From Phlebotomus papatasi (lineage: Eukaryota; Arthropoda; Insecta; Diptera; Psychodidae): 64,000 nucleotides of DNA. The notes under the pieces were generated by a model. That model was not told the DNA's origin. It ran no database searches and was given only the letters and a program-made list of their open reading frames with translations. Location of the stretch: positions 24,428,001 through 24,492,000 of the forward strand of contig NC_077223.1 in the NCBI RefSeq assembly GCF_024763615.1, in the 5' to 3' direction. Positions 33,516-44,817 of the stretch are shown piece after piece. Both the position numbers and the translations under genes were made by a program. Position 1 is the stretch's first letter. Each line of letters begins with the position of its first letter.

Positions 33516-35212
33516 TATTTTTTTCAATATAAAAAAAATTAGAGAAAAGGGACAGATAATCCTAACCGGCTTATGTAGGTGAGATTCTTAACGTGAGCTA
33601 ACTCGGAGTGCATGCAAATTCGATTTGGAGCTGAAGTTGGGAGACGCCATTCAGTTATCTTGAATCAAATTCGTGAAATTATACAAATTTTGTATTTAAA
33701 CCAAAATATCAAGGATTTGGATGAACTGGCACAAAAGTAATATATGGGTGAAATGTAGACCAGAATGTTCTCTATAATTTTCCTATAGAACATGATCTCA
33801 TCGATTACTCAGAAGCCAAGATAAGCGAGGTTTTTTGTTTCTTAACTCGTTTTTTCATCCAGAGTTCCCCAAGTAGTCATTTGTTGAACTTCAACTATAT
33901 CAAAGAATTGTTGTCTTTTGTGGGACTTTCCATTTAAAACCCTATTTTAAGTGTCTTGGTGGAGTAGAGGCAGTCAAATTGGCATCTGAGTGATTTCAAA
34001 GCGTTATTATGGGAAAAATCAATTTTTTCACACTTAAACGGCAAAATCGGAGTGATAGCGTGGTTTGAGTGGAAAATGATGTATGGACGAAATGTAGAGA
34101 CAAATGTGCTCTACAATTATGTCGAAGTAATCATCAAAATCGGTTCAGCGACAGTCGAGATAATTGAGGTTATGTGATATTGAAATTGGTTTTTCGACTG
34201 TGGCGCCCCTGGTGTTGGTCCCACGAAGTTCAAATATTCTAGAAAGTTGTAGCATTTGGTGAGATCTTTCGTTTAAGCCCTCATTCATCAAAATCGGTCA
34301 CATAAAACCGGAGATATGATTTTTTGAATTTTGTGAACTTTGACCACTCATATCTCAGGTTCTATTGAAACCACAGCGCACATACGCACCATTTTGGAAA
34401 CGTCCTAGACTGGACTACAACATACTAAAATTTCATTAACTTGCACAATGCCGTTTTTGAGAAAAATGTCTTTGAATTTCGATGAATTTTGACGCTATCA
34501 CAGCGCCACCTGTGGTGACTTTTTGAACTTCCATCTGAAAGTGCTCATCGAGACGAAACCAAAAAGGTAAAATTTATGTCGCTATGTTAATTAGAACCGG
34601 AGATAGAGGCCGGTCAATGTTCGAACTTTGACCCCTTATAGCTCGGGTCAGGGGTTATGGATCGACTTAAGGTTTTTTTTTGTTTGATAGGTATAATCAA
34701 CGGCTACAACATACTAAAATTTCAGCCCGATTGCATAAGGAATTTTTGAGTTATTTAACTTTTAAGATTTAAAAATTTTCTTTTTAATAATAGCGCCCCT
34801 AGCGGTGGTTTTATGAACTTGCGATGTTAGAAGGGGAAGTGGCATTTCATGAGAGCTTTCCAAAAAGCCCTCATTTTTTAAATTCTGACAATTAGAACCG
34901 GAGTTATGGTCATTTTAAGAAATTTTTTTTGGACCCTTATAGCTCGGGTCAGGGGGGTCGGGGGACCTTAAGTTTGGTACTGATGGAAAGCTCTAAGGCC
35001 CAGCTATAACATACTAAAATTTGAGCCCGGTCGATGCCATAGGGGCGAAGCTATTGAGAAAACAAAAAAAGGGGGGTGTTCAAAATGGCGGAAGGAGGGG
35101 TGGGGGGTGGGGGTCAATGCACCATGTTGCAATTTTCATACGATATTTAACCTTTGCCGAAAACCGCAAGTCGATATCTTTTTTAGTTTAGGAGCTATTA
35201 AGCTCCAAAGAG

Positions 35213-35240
35213 CGGCCGGCCGGCCGGCCGGCCGGCCGGG
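35213..35240. repeat. (CCGG)n tract, left arm
   Basis: About 28 bp of uninterrupted CCGG tetranucleotide, an extreme GC and CpG island in AT-rich DNA. It is self-complementary and mirrored in the other arm. Confidence 0.95.
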
Positions 35241-35567
35241 AACGTAACTTAGCCCCCCATATATTCGTGATCAGGAAGTAGCGAAACACATTTTGGCCAA
35301 GTTTGAGCACGATCGGACGACATGAAATTTTGTTAGGATTATAGTAGGTGAGATTGTTAAGAATCTCACCTAATACGGTGTTTTTCAGTCTTTTTGGCCC
35401 ACGTAACCCCTTAAGTCATCCGCAAAGACCAATATTAGGTGAGATTCTTAACAATCTCACCTACTATAATCCTAACAAAATTTCATGTCGTCCGATCGAC
35501 CTCAAACTTGGCCAAAATGTGTTTCGCCACTTCCTGATCACGAATATATATGTGGCTATTTTACGTT

Positions 35568-35592
35568 CCCGGCCGGCCGGCCGGCCGGCCGC
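35568..35592. repeat. (CCGG)n tract, right arm
   Basis: Mirror of the left-arm tract but about one tetranucleotide shorter, showing that the arms have diverged slightly or that the tract length is unstable. Confidence 0.95.
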
Positions 35593-37373
35593 TCTTTGGA
35601 GCTTAATAGCTCCTAAACTAAAAAAGATATCGACTTGCGGTTTTCGGAAAAGGTTATATATCGGGTGAAAATTGCAACTTGGTGCATTGACCCCCCACCC
35701 CCCACCCCTCCTTCCGCCATTTTGAAGACCCCCCTTTTTTTGTTTTCTCAATAGCTTCGCCCCTATGGCATCGAGCGGGCTCAAATTTTAGTATGTTATA
35801 GCTGGGCCTTGGAGCTTTCCATCAATACCAAACTTAAGGTCCCCCGGCCCCCCTGACCCGAGCTATAAGGGTCCAAAAAAAATTTCTTAAAATGGCCATA
35901 ACTCCGGTTCTAATTGTCAGAATTTAAAAGGTGAGGGCTTTTTGGAAAGCTCTCTTGAAATGCCACTTCCCCTTCTAACATCGCAAGTTCATAAAACCAC
36001 CGCTAGGGGCGCTATTATTAAAAAGAAAATTTTTAAGTCTTATAAGTTAAATAACTCAAAAATTCCATTGTGCATCGGGCTGAAAATTTAGTATGTTGTA
36101 GCCGTTGATTATACCTATCAAACAAAAAAAACCTTAAGTCGATCCATAACCCCTGACCCGATCTATAAGGGGTCAAAGTTCGAACATTGACCGGCCTCTA
36201 TCTCCGGTTCTAATTAACATAGCGACCTAAATTTTACCTTTTTGGTTTCGTATCGATAAGCACTTTCAGATGGAAGTTCGAAAAGTCCCCATAGGTGGCG
36301 CTGCGATAGCGTCAAAATTCATTGAAATTCAAAATCATTTTTCTAAAAAATTCCTTTGTGCAAGTTAATGAAATTTTAGTATGTTGTAGCCCAGTCTAGG
36401 ACGTTTCCAAAATGGTGCGTATGCGCGCTGTGGTTTCAATAGAACCGGAGATATGAGGGGTCAAAGTTCACGAAATTCAAAAAATCATATCCCCGGTTCT
36501 ATGTGACCGATTTTGATGAATGAGGGCTTAAACGAAAGATCTCACCAAATGCTACAACTTTCTAGAATATTTAAACTTCGTGGGACCAACACCAGGGGCG
36601 CCACAGTCGAAAAACCAATTTCAATATCACATAACCTCAATTATCTCGACTGTCGCTGAACCGATTTTGATGATTACTTCAACATAATTATAGAGCACAT
36701 TTGTCTCTACATTTTGTCTATACATCATTTTCCGGTCAGACTACGCTATCACTCCGATTTTGCCGTTTAAGTGTGAAAAAATTGATTTTTCCCATAATAA
36801 CGCTTTTGAAATCACTCAGATGCCAATTTGACTGCCTCTACTCCACCAGGACACTTAAAATAGGGTTTTAAATGGAAAGTCCCACAAAATACAACAATTC
36901 TTTGATATAGTTGAAGTTCAACAAATGACTACTTGGGGAACTCTGGATGAAAAAACGAGTTAAGAAACAAAAAACCTCGCTTATCTTGACTTCTGGGTAA
37001 TCGATGAGATCATGTTCTATGGGAAAATTATAGAGAACATTCTGGTCTACATTTCACCCATATATTACTTTTGTGCCAGTTCATCCAAATCCTTGATATT
37101 TTGGTTTAAATACAAAATTTGTATAATTTCACGAATTTGATTCAAGATAACTGAATGGCGTCTCCCTACTTCAGCATCAAATCGAATTTGCATGCACTCC
37201 GAGTTAGCTCACGTTAAGAATCTCACCTACATAAGCCGGTTAGGATTATCTGTCCATTTTATTTTATTTTTTACTGACCAAAAAGATTTTGCCTTTGCCT
37301 TTAGCATTTTTGTTTATTCAAATTCGTTGAAATAATTTTGATATAGAATTGTTTAAATAATTGTATTACGTCA

Positions 37374-37622
37374 AATAAGTATTGTTTTGGCTGCTAGAGG
37401 TCTCAATTTATCACAGAATACATCAATAGTGAAATTTGGTTTGAACAACACGATGGCTCAATTTCATTTAAATTAAAGAATGTGGCCTATAAATCGAATA
37501 AATTTAAATAAAGCCATATTTAGATAAATGACAGTTTTCCAATTTTTTTGGTCGAATTGAATTTCACTATTGACGTATTCTGGGTAAAATAGAGACCTCT
37601 AGTGATCAAAACAACCCTTATT
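37374..37622. mobile_element. Foldback MITE with CTAGAGGTCTCAATTTA arms
   Basis: Inverted pairs: AATAAG..TTGTTTTG with CAAAACAACCCTTATT, CTAGAGGTCTC with GAGACCTCTAG, and CAATAGTGAAATT with AATTTCACTATTG. About 250 bp. The outer boundary is not certain; a TA target is possible. Confidence 0.75.
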
Positions 37623-37748
37623 CTACGATTCTAATAATTTGAAGACTTCTACTTCGGAATAATATCAACAAGTTGGGAAAAAATACAAAAGTAAAAAAAA
37701 TATAAAAGCTTTGCAAGGTGAATCTATTATTTTAGCTGGCACTGTATA

Positions 37749-37978
37749 TAAAGGCAAAGTGCGATACCTTCGGGCGTCTCAAGCTTCGGACAAATCAATT
37801 TTTTTTATATGTTCGTAATGGATATGATCCATGGCTCTTTTCGGGAAATTTTAGGCATTGGACTAGCTATTAAAATGTAATATTAGAATGGGTCAAATTG
37901 TTTAAAAATATATTGATAAAAGTGAGTTTTTCGAAGCTTGAGTCGTCCGAACGTCCGAAGTTATCGCGCCTTCCCCTA
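37749..37978. mobile_element. MITE family K copy 2
   Basis: TA-flanked. Left AAGGCAAAGTGCGATACCTT and CTCAAGCTTCG; right CGAAGCTTGAGTCGTCCGAA and CGCGCCTTCCCCTA. The core ATGGATATGATCCATGGCTC matches the other two copies. Confidence 0.8.
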
Positions 37979-40562
37979 TGTTTCAAAATAACTAGATCGC
38001 TTTCTTAATCTATCTCAACAAATAATGCGAAACTCTTTTTAGAATATTTTTATGTAACGACTTCAAAAGGAAGTTTATAGGGCAAGGGATAGAGTATCAT
38101 TCTATATGCTGAGAATTCACCGGGTTTGAAATTCTTTTAGGTCAACTGAATTTTTCTGAAATTATAGAGAGAGTTTCACTGTCCTTGATGCTATGGGTTA
38201 CCGGTAACTCCATGCTTTTTTAAGAAAAAAAAACAATGCTTATCTAAAAATCCGTTTATTGAAAGGTCAAGTTCCTGCTATTATTATGAGCGAGTCATGA
38301 GTTTGAGTATTTCACAAAGTTTCACAAAGAGAGTTTTAAGATATGGATTTATTGAAAAATATGGATTGCATATAAATTCTCCTTTTGAGTTCGAGCAATA
38401 AAATTTTAGAAAGACCATCACAAGAGTAGTATTTTTAAAAATACTATAGAAAATCCGCTTTGTTGTGAGGATTTTCACGAAATGGGAAAATATAAAAAGA
38501 ATTCTAAAAGGAGCTTTACTGGTGAACTTTATCCACTTTTGAATAGTATTAGTGAGTTTGCTGAATTTCTACCTCGGTATGTGAAGTCATATGGTCAGGG
38601 TTTAATCCTGATGCAGTGGTGAAGTTGTCGAAAAGTCAATTAAATAGAAAACAATCTCTGTATGGTATGTAATGGTATGTTTTCTGTGTGCGCACCGGTG
38701 AAATAGTTAAAAGTTTTTGAATTTTGGAGATGCCATATCTTCATTTGACAGTTTTGTCTGAAATTGACAGTATTAATGCATCTGCGCGTATGATAATTTG
38801 CTAGAATATGAGGGAGTCATTTAAAATATTGATTTAGAGCATGAGGGTTAAACCACAGTTATTTACTAACTCGAATGGGATGGGTAATTAAATTCAAACC
38901 AATGGGCAACAAAATATCTTCCTCTACCCTCCAATATTGGGAAATTTTCTGTCTCTAAAGTGTTAATAATGGGCCAGTTCACGTTGTTAAACTTGTGTCT
39001 CCAGGGAATGTAGACAGAAATTAAACACAATCGCGCAGATATTCATCATCACCGGTACTTCCGGTGGTTGGGCTATGTATTTATTATCTGCTGATGATGC
39101 AATTGTACGCTTTGAGGAGGATTTTCCTAAGCCCCATTCCACAGCATACCCCAAAATTTCATTGTGCAGGACAGTAGCATAAATCTGGACACAAAAGAAC
39201 AGAGGGGATGTGACATCGAGCCTGAATTCTATTAGTACTCTCTGGACAAGTCACTATCAATCAATATTCCATCCATTGCATTGATCGTTTTAATTGATTT
39301 TGAGGGTGACAGGGTGTAGGATGTACGTACGTTTTCGAATTTGAACGATCGCTAAGGGATTATTAAAGAAGCTTTTGCCAGTCTAGAAAATCGGGAAAAT
39401 CAATATTGGAGCTTTTTTTTATTTAGCATAAACTTCCTCATTATCTCTCTCGGAAACTTTCTAGTGACTTTTTAATTAAATTCCAGAGGAATTCCTTCTC
39501 AACCCATTCTGCATGTCATGCAAAATTTTGCGCTCATCTCGTGTTGCATTCGTTGAAGGATGTTCGCCCTGGGAAAATCAATTGGTTGATGATTAAATGA
39601 TGACTCAACGTTAAATATTCATTCATTGGACTATGTGTTTTTGCTGCATTGACGGGCTCGATAAGAAATTCATATTTAATCGAGATGGAGAGGGTGAATA
39701 TTCTTCAACTGGAAAAGTATCGACATAGGGAAATTTATTCAATGGGGGTGAAGTCTTTTCATTTGCTGTCAAAATGCAATAGAATGTATTTTCCACACGT
39801 GACTTCATGTAACATTTTCACTGTTCGATCTTTTCTTTTTTTTCCTGAGACTGAGGAATATGGGTGGACCCTTAAGAACTCGGGACTCATCTGGCATTGA
39901 TGTACAATGCATGAGTGGAACAAAGTGCCAACATGAGAATGTGTTCCTGGGGAGGAAGCTGGAATGGTCATGGCACGTTGTATGGGGTTTGTGTGGTGTT
40001 GTGAGCATAGGGGTTGCTTGTCGAGGAGTGTGTTCCAATTGGGGTAAGTGTGGTGACACAGTAGAGGCTTCTGTGGCTACCATGCGATACTCTCAAGCCA
40101 CTGTCTTCCCGCAACATCTCGTGAATGAGATTTCTCCTAGTATCTCATTGTTCTTTGACGAGTTCCTCGCAAAATGTTGTTCTGCTTCAGTGAGCTTGTG
40201 TTTTCTCTTGTGATGTCACTGTGATGTTCTAGAAAATTGATTGAGATTTCCATAATATCTCCCACAATATGTTACATGAGTTACCTTAAATTTATAAACT
40301 AATTACGAAAAGCTAAAGAGTGATAGAAGAATATTACTTGAAAGTACAGCTTTTACTTTTTATTTTAATTGAAAGAAAAATGATTCACAAACATTAATGG
40401 CACAAATATAATTGTGAAATGAACAACTAATTAAATCAATTATTATTATTAAACGATATTAATATTTGTCCCAATAGTAAATTAATACAATATCAGAGGA
40501 AATCTAATTTTCATATCACTTTTATTTTTATTAATTTTATTTTATAAATTCAATACTCATTA
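37979..40562. other. Non-repetitive stretch, no gene assigned
   Basis: About 2.6 kb without transposon ends. The part 38990-40220 has higher GC and includes several overlapping frames of 61-117 codons on both strands (longest 39860-40213, plus); none shows a domain or splice context. It could hold conserved regulatory DNA, which cannot be tested from one genome. Confidence 0.4.
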
Positions 40563-40897
40563 TAGGGGGAAGTACTCTTTCTTCGAACGTTCATGCCTTC
40601 GTATAAAGTGATTTTTTTTTAAATTTTTTCCTAATGGCTTCTACACACTAGAGGAATTTATGTCCATATTGAAGCAAATTTGCTACGCTTGTGTAGGAAA
40701 AACTCTTCAATATTGACATAATTTTCTCTAATGTGTAGAGGCCATAAGAGACTTACAAATTTCTACTTAAATATTAGTTAGCGTATTATCAATTATTGAT
40801 AATTATGTGATAATCATGTGAAAGTCTCTTGGGAAAAATAAAAGAAATTCACATTATTCGAAGGCATGAACGTTCGAAAGGAGAGTACCTTCTCCTA
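40563..40897. mobile_element. MITE family B copy 3, with a nested family D
   Basis: Left TAGGGGGAAGTACTCTTTCT and TCGAACGTTCATGCC; right GGCATGAACGTTCGAAAGGA and TCTCCTA. Family D occupies 40632-40746; removing it restores a foldback of the usual size, about 220 bp. Confidence 0.9.
40632..40746. mobile_element. MITE family D copy 3, nested in family B
   Basis: TA-flanked, 115 bp. Ends ATGGCTTCTACACACTAGAG and the complement of TGGCCTCTACACATTAGAG. The core CAATATTGA / TCAATATTG differs from the FAAAAATT-type core of other copies, so it is a subfamily. Confidence 0.8.
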
Positions 40898-41080
40898 CTT
40901 AATTTGCTGTTGCAACTGATGCTATCCTGACAAACAATCTGATGTCAAATTCCTGAATATAACCAGTCACAACTGATTACTGGTTACTGTCTATTTTGTT
41001 TGTCAATTTTCTGGCTAATTGGATCCAAAAGGCAGGAAATAAACTGAAATCTAATCTAATCTAATCTAATCGGAATTTTA
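40898..41080 (+). mobile_element. Possible retroposon 3' end with a TCTAA tail
   Basis: AGGCAGGAAATAAACTGAAA is followed by four units of TCTAA at about 41050-41072, a tail style common for 5'-truncated non-LTR or SINE insertions. The body is not recognised and no target duplication was found. Confidence 0.4.
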
Positions 41081-41124
41081 GCCATATTCAAAACCAATTA
41101 CCTCGTACATCACTCCATTTTGTA

Positions 41125-41445
41125 TTAACCCTTTAACAACGAGACACTTTTTACGGACTGAAAATCAACAATAAAAATTAAACTGAGAAACACAATCAAT
41201 GATAAGTCTTACATCTAACCTTAGAAAGTCCAACAGAGTCTGATTTGGTGTATTTTGTGCTTCTATGAACAATAGGGACAAAAATAGCCCAAAAATTCTA
41301 GATTTTAGATAAAAAATATTCTAGATTCCTTTAACCTTCTACTTTACAATTATGTACACACATAAGAAAAAAATAACTTTAGGTAGTTAGGAAAAATTAT
41401 TTTCTTTCTGGGACACCGGTGTTCCAATCGTCCCTAAAGGGTTAA
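41125..41445. mobile_element. piggyBac-like MITE copy 3, long form
   Basis: TTAA at 41125-41128 and 41442-41445. Ends CCCTTTAACAACGAG and CGTCCCTAAAGGG. The GACACCGGTGTTCC palindrome lies in the usual subterminal place. The internal part is longer than in copies 1 and 2. Confidence 0.85.
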
Positions 41446-41805
41446 CCCAGGGCCGTAGCGCTGGGGGGCATTGAGGGGCAATGCCCTACCTTGAAAACCA
41501 GAAACAAAGATAATGTTCTAAGTAAACTGTTCGTAGTAAGATATGGTAGAGAAGAAATTAATCTCCTATTAAATGGCCTGATACATCTAATCTAATAGAG
41601 TGATCGATTGAAGTGCTTAATGCAATTGGTTAGAATCTATATTGTCTTTTTGATTTTTTTTGTTTTACCTCATTCACTTACATTCAAGTGAAGTAGACGG
41701 AAATCGACTAACCAAAATAGATCAATCAAAAATTTTGATTAATGCCCTACCTTTAACTACTGATGCCCTACCTTAAATTCAACTCCAGCTACGGCCCTGG
41801 GTTAA
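41442..41805. mobile_element. Second piggyBac-like MITE (CCCAGGGCCGTAGC ends)
   Basis: TTAA at both ends (41442-41445, 41802-41805) with perfect terminal CCCAGGGCCGTAGC and GCTACGGCCCTGGG. ATGCCCTACCTT recurs three times in subterminal positions. Its left TTAA is the right TTAA of the neighbouring element. Confidence 0.9.
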
Positions 41806-42085
41806 TCCGAGACTCCCTTCTGTTAAGCAGTGCAGTGAGGCAAAATTATCATTGTAAAATATATTGAACAGTTAACCAGTCAAAAGTTTATCACGCTCGT
41901 TAATTTGGACTTCGTCTTGCAACGTTTCTGTTGTATTTTTACTTATTTAATGTGGCATTGTGTACAGATGTATCTTTTTTCCTAATCTAGAAGATTTATC
42001 TGATTGTGAGAGTAAGTGCGAGGTATTCTTAGAAAACCAAAATTATGAGTTTGAAATAATCGATATTTCTATATAAACGAAAACC

Positions 42086-42305
42086 TAGGGGAAAGTGCTC
42101 TCCCTTCGAACGTTCATGCCTTCGAATAATGTGATTTTTCTTCTATTTTTCCTAAGTAACTTACGCATTTCTATTAAATATTAGTTAGCTTATCAGCAAT
42201 TATTGGTAATTATGTGATAAATCATGTGTAAATCTCTTAAGAAAAGTAGAAGAAATTCACATTATTCGAAGGCATGAACGTTCGAAGGGAGAGTACTTTC
42301 CCCTA
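42086..42305. mobile_element. MITE family B copy 4
   Basis: Intact 220-bp foldback: TAGGGGAAAGTGCTCTCCCT, TCGAACGTTCATGCC and inverse on the right ending GAGAGTACTTTCCCCTA. It carries no nested insertion and is the best family reference here. Confidence 0.92.
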
Positions 42306-42462
42306 CTAAAGTAAAGTTCCTCAAAATTCAGATATTACGATGATGAAAGAAGCATCAGAGAAAAATCGTTCTAATTCCGACTCTACGGAAAATCTTTTTT
42401 ATCAACTCGAAATATTTTACAAATTGAGTTATCATTGTTCAGATTTGAGGAGCTTGACTGTG

Positions 42463-42716
42463 CACTAATAAGAGAAATCCGAAAAAGTTAAAATAACATT
42501 TCGGAAATGTTAATTTTACCCAGTATTGATCCAAAATCGGTGTAATTATTACCCTTTTTAGGTGTATTGGAGGTTAAAGTTACCCTTTTTCATGTTAATT
42601 TTACCCTTAAAAAGGTGTAAAATCAACAATAAAAAATCTTGATATATTTTTACACCTAAAAAGTGTTAAATTTATGAGGAAAAAAAGTTAATCGCATCCT
42701 CTTCTTTTTCTCAGTG
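42463..42716. mobile_element. MITE family C copy 3
   Basis: Starts CACTAATAAGAGAAATCC (small insertion relative to CACTGAGAGAAAT) and ends TTTTCTCAGTG then TA. Internal GTTAATTTTACCC and TTTTTACACCTAAAAAGTG blocks match the family. Confidence 0.88.
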
Positions 42717-42952
42717 TAGGTGTAATTTTGTTTGTAATCACATCTATTATAATCATCCGATTCAGTCAATTACCTCCAAATGGTCTAATATTCACCCGAT
42801 ACACGTTTTGAACATTTCTTGGTCCGAAGTAGTATGCATATCTCAGGTTTCTTAGGAAATATCTTCATATATTATTTTTTAAACAATTTTTTAAGGAGGT
42901 ATTATTTCAAAACCTCAATTTGGAAATAAAATTTTCGCTTAATTTTTGTTCG

Positions 42953-43374
42953 TAGGGTAAGTGTGCAAAATTCCGACCAACTTGCAATTTCGGCCACCTT
43001 TTTTGTTCTTCGAATTTCCATGATTTTTTAGTTTTTACATACTCTGGAGATTATACAATGCAAAAGAATAACAAAAAATGTAGCTTTGACAAACGAGATG
43101 ACGTGAAAAAGACATTGCATTGGAAGAATTCCCGAAGGGCAAGGAACTATGAGAAAGAAGGTGGCCGAAATAGGGCACCAAAGCTATGTCTACATTTTTA
43201 TTCATTTTAAAATGTATTACGTATGATTTATAGTAAATAAAGACCATAAACTGTCTACAAGGTTTTAAGCAACACTCCTAAAGTAGAAGGAATGAAAAAA
43301 AAAATCAATTTATAACATTTCAAACTTGAGACTTTGACGCTTGCATGCAACTATGTCGAAATTTGTCACACTTA
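42953..43374. mobile_element. Pogo-like element family H, short copy 2
   Basis: Closely related to 3725-4150 along its length. Left end TAGGGTAAGTGTGCAAAATT. The right end stops at TTTGTCACACTTA, lacking the final CCCTA. The psq-like frame at 43082-43150 is frameshifted. Confidence 0.8.
43082..43150 (+). pseudogene. Frameshifted psq-type relic
   Basis: Reads SFDKRDDVKKTL in one frame, then LEEFPKGKEL in another after a small duplication of CATTG, matching DVKKILEEFRNCE in the sister copy. Non-functional. Confidence 0.4.
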
Positions 43375-43576
43375 GTTTTCGCTTTTCTTTCGGTGCATAC
43401 CCCTTTATTCGAAAGCTCTATTTGTGTTCGAATATTTCGGATCAGCATCTGTTTTCCGATTGCAGTAGGGCCTTTCAATTTCGAATGCTTTGCTTTTGGG
43501 GGGTGTATAGATACTAAATTTCTGTCTTCATTTTTTGGTGGTCCATATTTTTAATTGATCCAGAGTTATTAGGAAA

Positions 43577-43755
43577 TAGGATCGCTGTGTTCCCAATGGA
43601 TTTGACGCATGGATTTCTTCGGGAAATTTGAAATATCGGACTAACTATTAAATTATAATTTTATATTGGGTTAAATTCATTAAAGCATTCAGACATATTA
43701 AAAAGAATGAAAAGTTCGAAGCTTGAGTCGTCCGAAGGTAGGGCGCTTTCCCCTA
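43577..43755. mobile_element. MITE family K copy 3, left arm degraded
   Basis: Right end CGAAGCTTGAGTCGTCCGAA and GGGCGCTTTCCCCTA match copy 2. The core ATGGATTTGACGCATGG is conserved. The left inverted arm is largely deleted. Confidence 0.65.
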
Positions 43756-44817
43756 CTTCAATTTCTCTTAGGAAAGGTCTCGCCAAAAATCATTGTTTCC
43801 CTAAGCTCATACGAGATTACAACGGCTTTAAGTTTCTTGAAGACTTTTTTTTTTGTTAGGGTGTAAATCATTAAGTTAAAGATTCACATTGAAGCACAGT
43901 GAAGCATCAAGGAGAAAAGACTCTCAGTTGAGATGAAATGGGTGTTTGCTAATAAATTGTTAACAAGACAGTGTGAAGATGAAAAGACGATGACCAAGAC
44001 GAAGAGAGGCTGAAAGACAATAAAAAAAAACCTAGTACAGAGGCATTTCCAAGCGGCGGCATTAACAATTGCTGGAGTCAAGGTTTCAGGGTAATGTCAT
44101 TTCAAAAATTTATGCCCAACCACACTGACTCATAAATCAGACAAAGGAAATTGTTGTAAAATGTAGCAAAAGAGAAGTTTTTGGCAAATGAATTGGCCTC
44201 TTGTTTGAGGTACCCTTGCTGTTTCCACCCAATTTTACATCGACTTTTGAGCATGGGTTGGAAAAGTGGTGAAAAAAATTCTGGTAGGATGTGGGGTGGT
44301 GTATATAGCATTTTCTAACTTTTACTCCATAACTGTTTCTGTCACTTGTGTCTTCTCGTAAAAGACTTTAAACTTATTTCTTGGGCTAAATTGGGTGTTG
44401 CACGAAGGAATTGCTTCTGTAGAATTTTTCTTGTTTATTTTTCCGATTTTCCCAGACATATTTCATCGACTTTGTGTGAACCACTGAACAATAATTCATC
44501 TCGAAGCTTCAACCATGCTTTTTCTGCATTCCGTTTTAAAACTCAAAAGCAAATATCAGAAACCTTCAAGGTAGAAAAATTGGTGGAAATATCTGCAAAG
44601 AAGAGACCATCGTTTGGGGGTTTGTTTAAAAAGCTTCATGCGGTGACTTGTGGAATATGAAATGAGTTCAAATAGTGCAAAATGCCAGCAAATAAGAAAC
44701 ATTCTTAGGCCAAAAATTCTTATTTTACCTTTGCCTTCATGTAGTAGAAAAAAAATTGTTCATTCTTAATAACTCCGTGTTTTCCCAGAAAACACATTTT
44801 TCTCATTTTTTTTTCGG
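43756..44817. other. Non-repetitive stretch, no gene seen
   Basis: No TIR element. Frames at 44102-44311 (minus) and 44346-44660 (plus, 104 codons) have no recognisable domain. Confidence 0.4.

Larger units (their letters stand above)
33550..37255. repeat. Near-perfect 3.7-kb palindrome
   Basis: Left arm 33550-35375 and right arm 35433-37255 are inverted copies with only scattered differences and a 57-bp spacer. Outer ends are GGACAGATAATCCTAACCGG and its complement. Within each arm, TAGGTGAGATTCTTAAC starts the unit (33576) and GTTAAGAATCTCACCTA ends it (35372), so each arm is itself bounded by a short inverted repeat. Arms contain three degenerate modules of about 295 bp and a CCGG tract. 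There is no credible coding frame; the two 106-codon frames near the centre are the same segment read from the two arms. No clear target duplication. Confidence 0.9.

Noticed and set aside
35348..35784. Two 106-codon frames on opposite strands
   Set aside because: Products of reading the arms of the palindrome; they cover the same inverted sequence and include the CCGG tract.
39860..40213. 117-codon plus-strand frame
   Set aside because: Overlapped by open frames on both strands; cysteine-containing but no known pattern.
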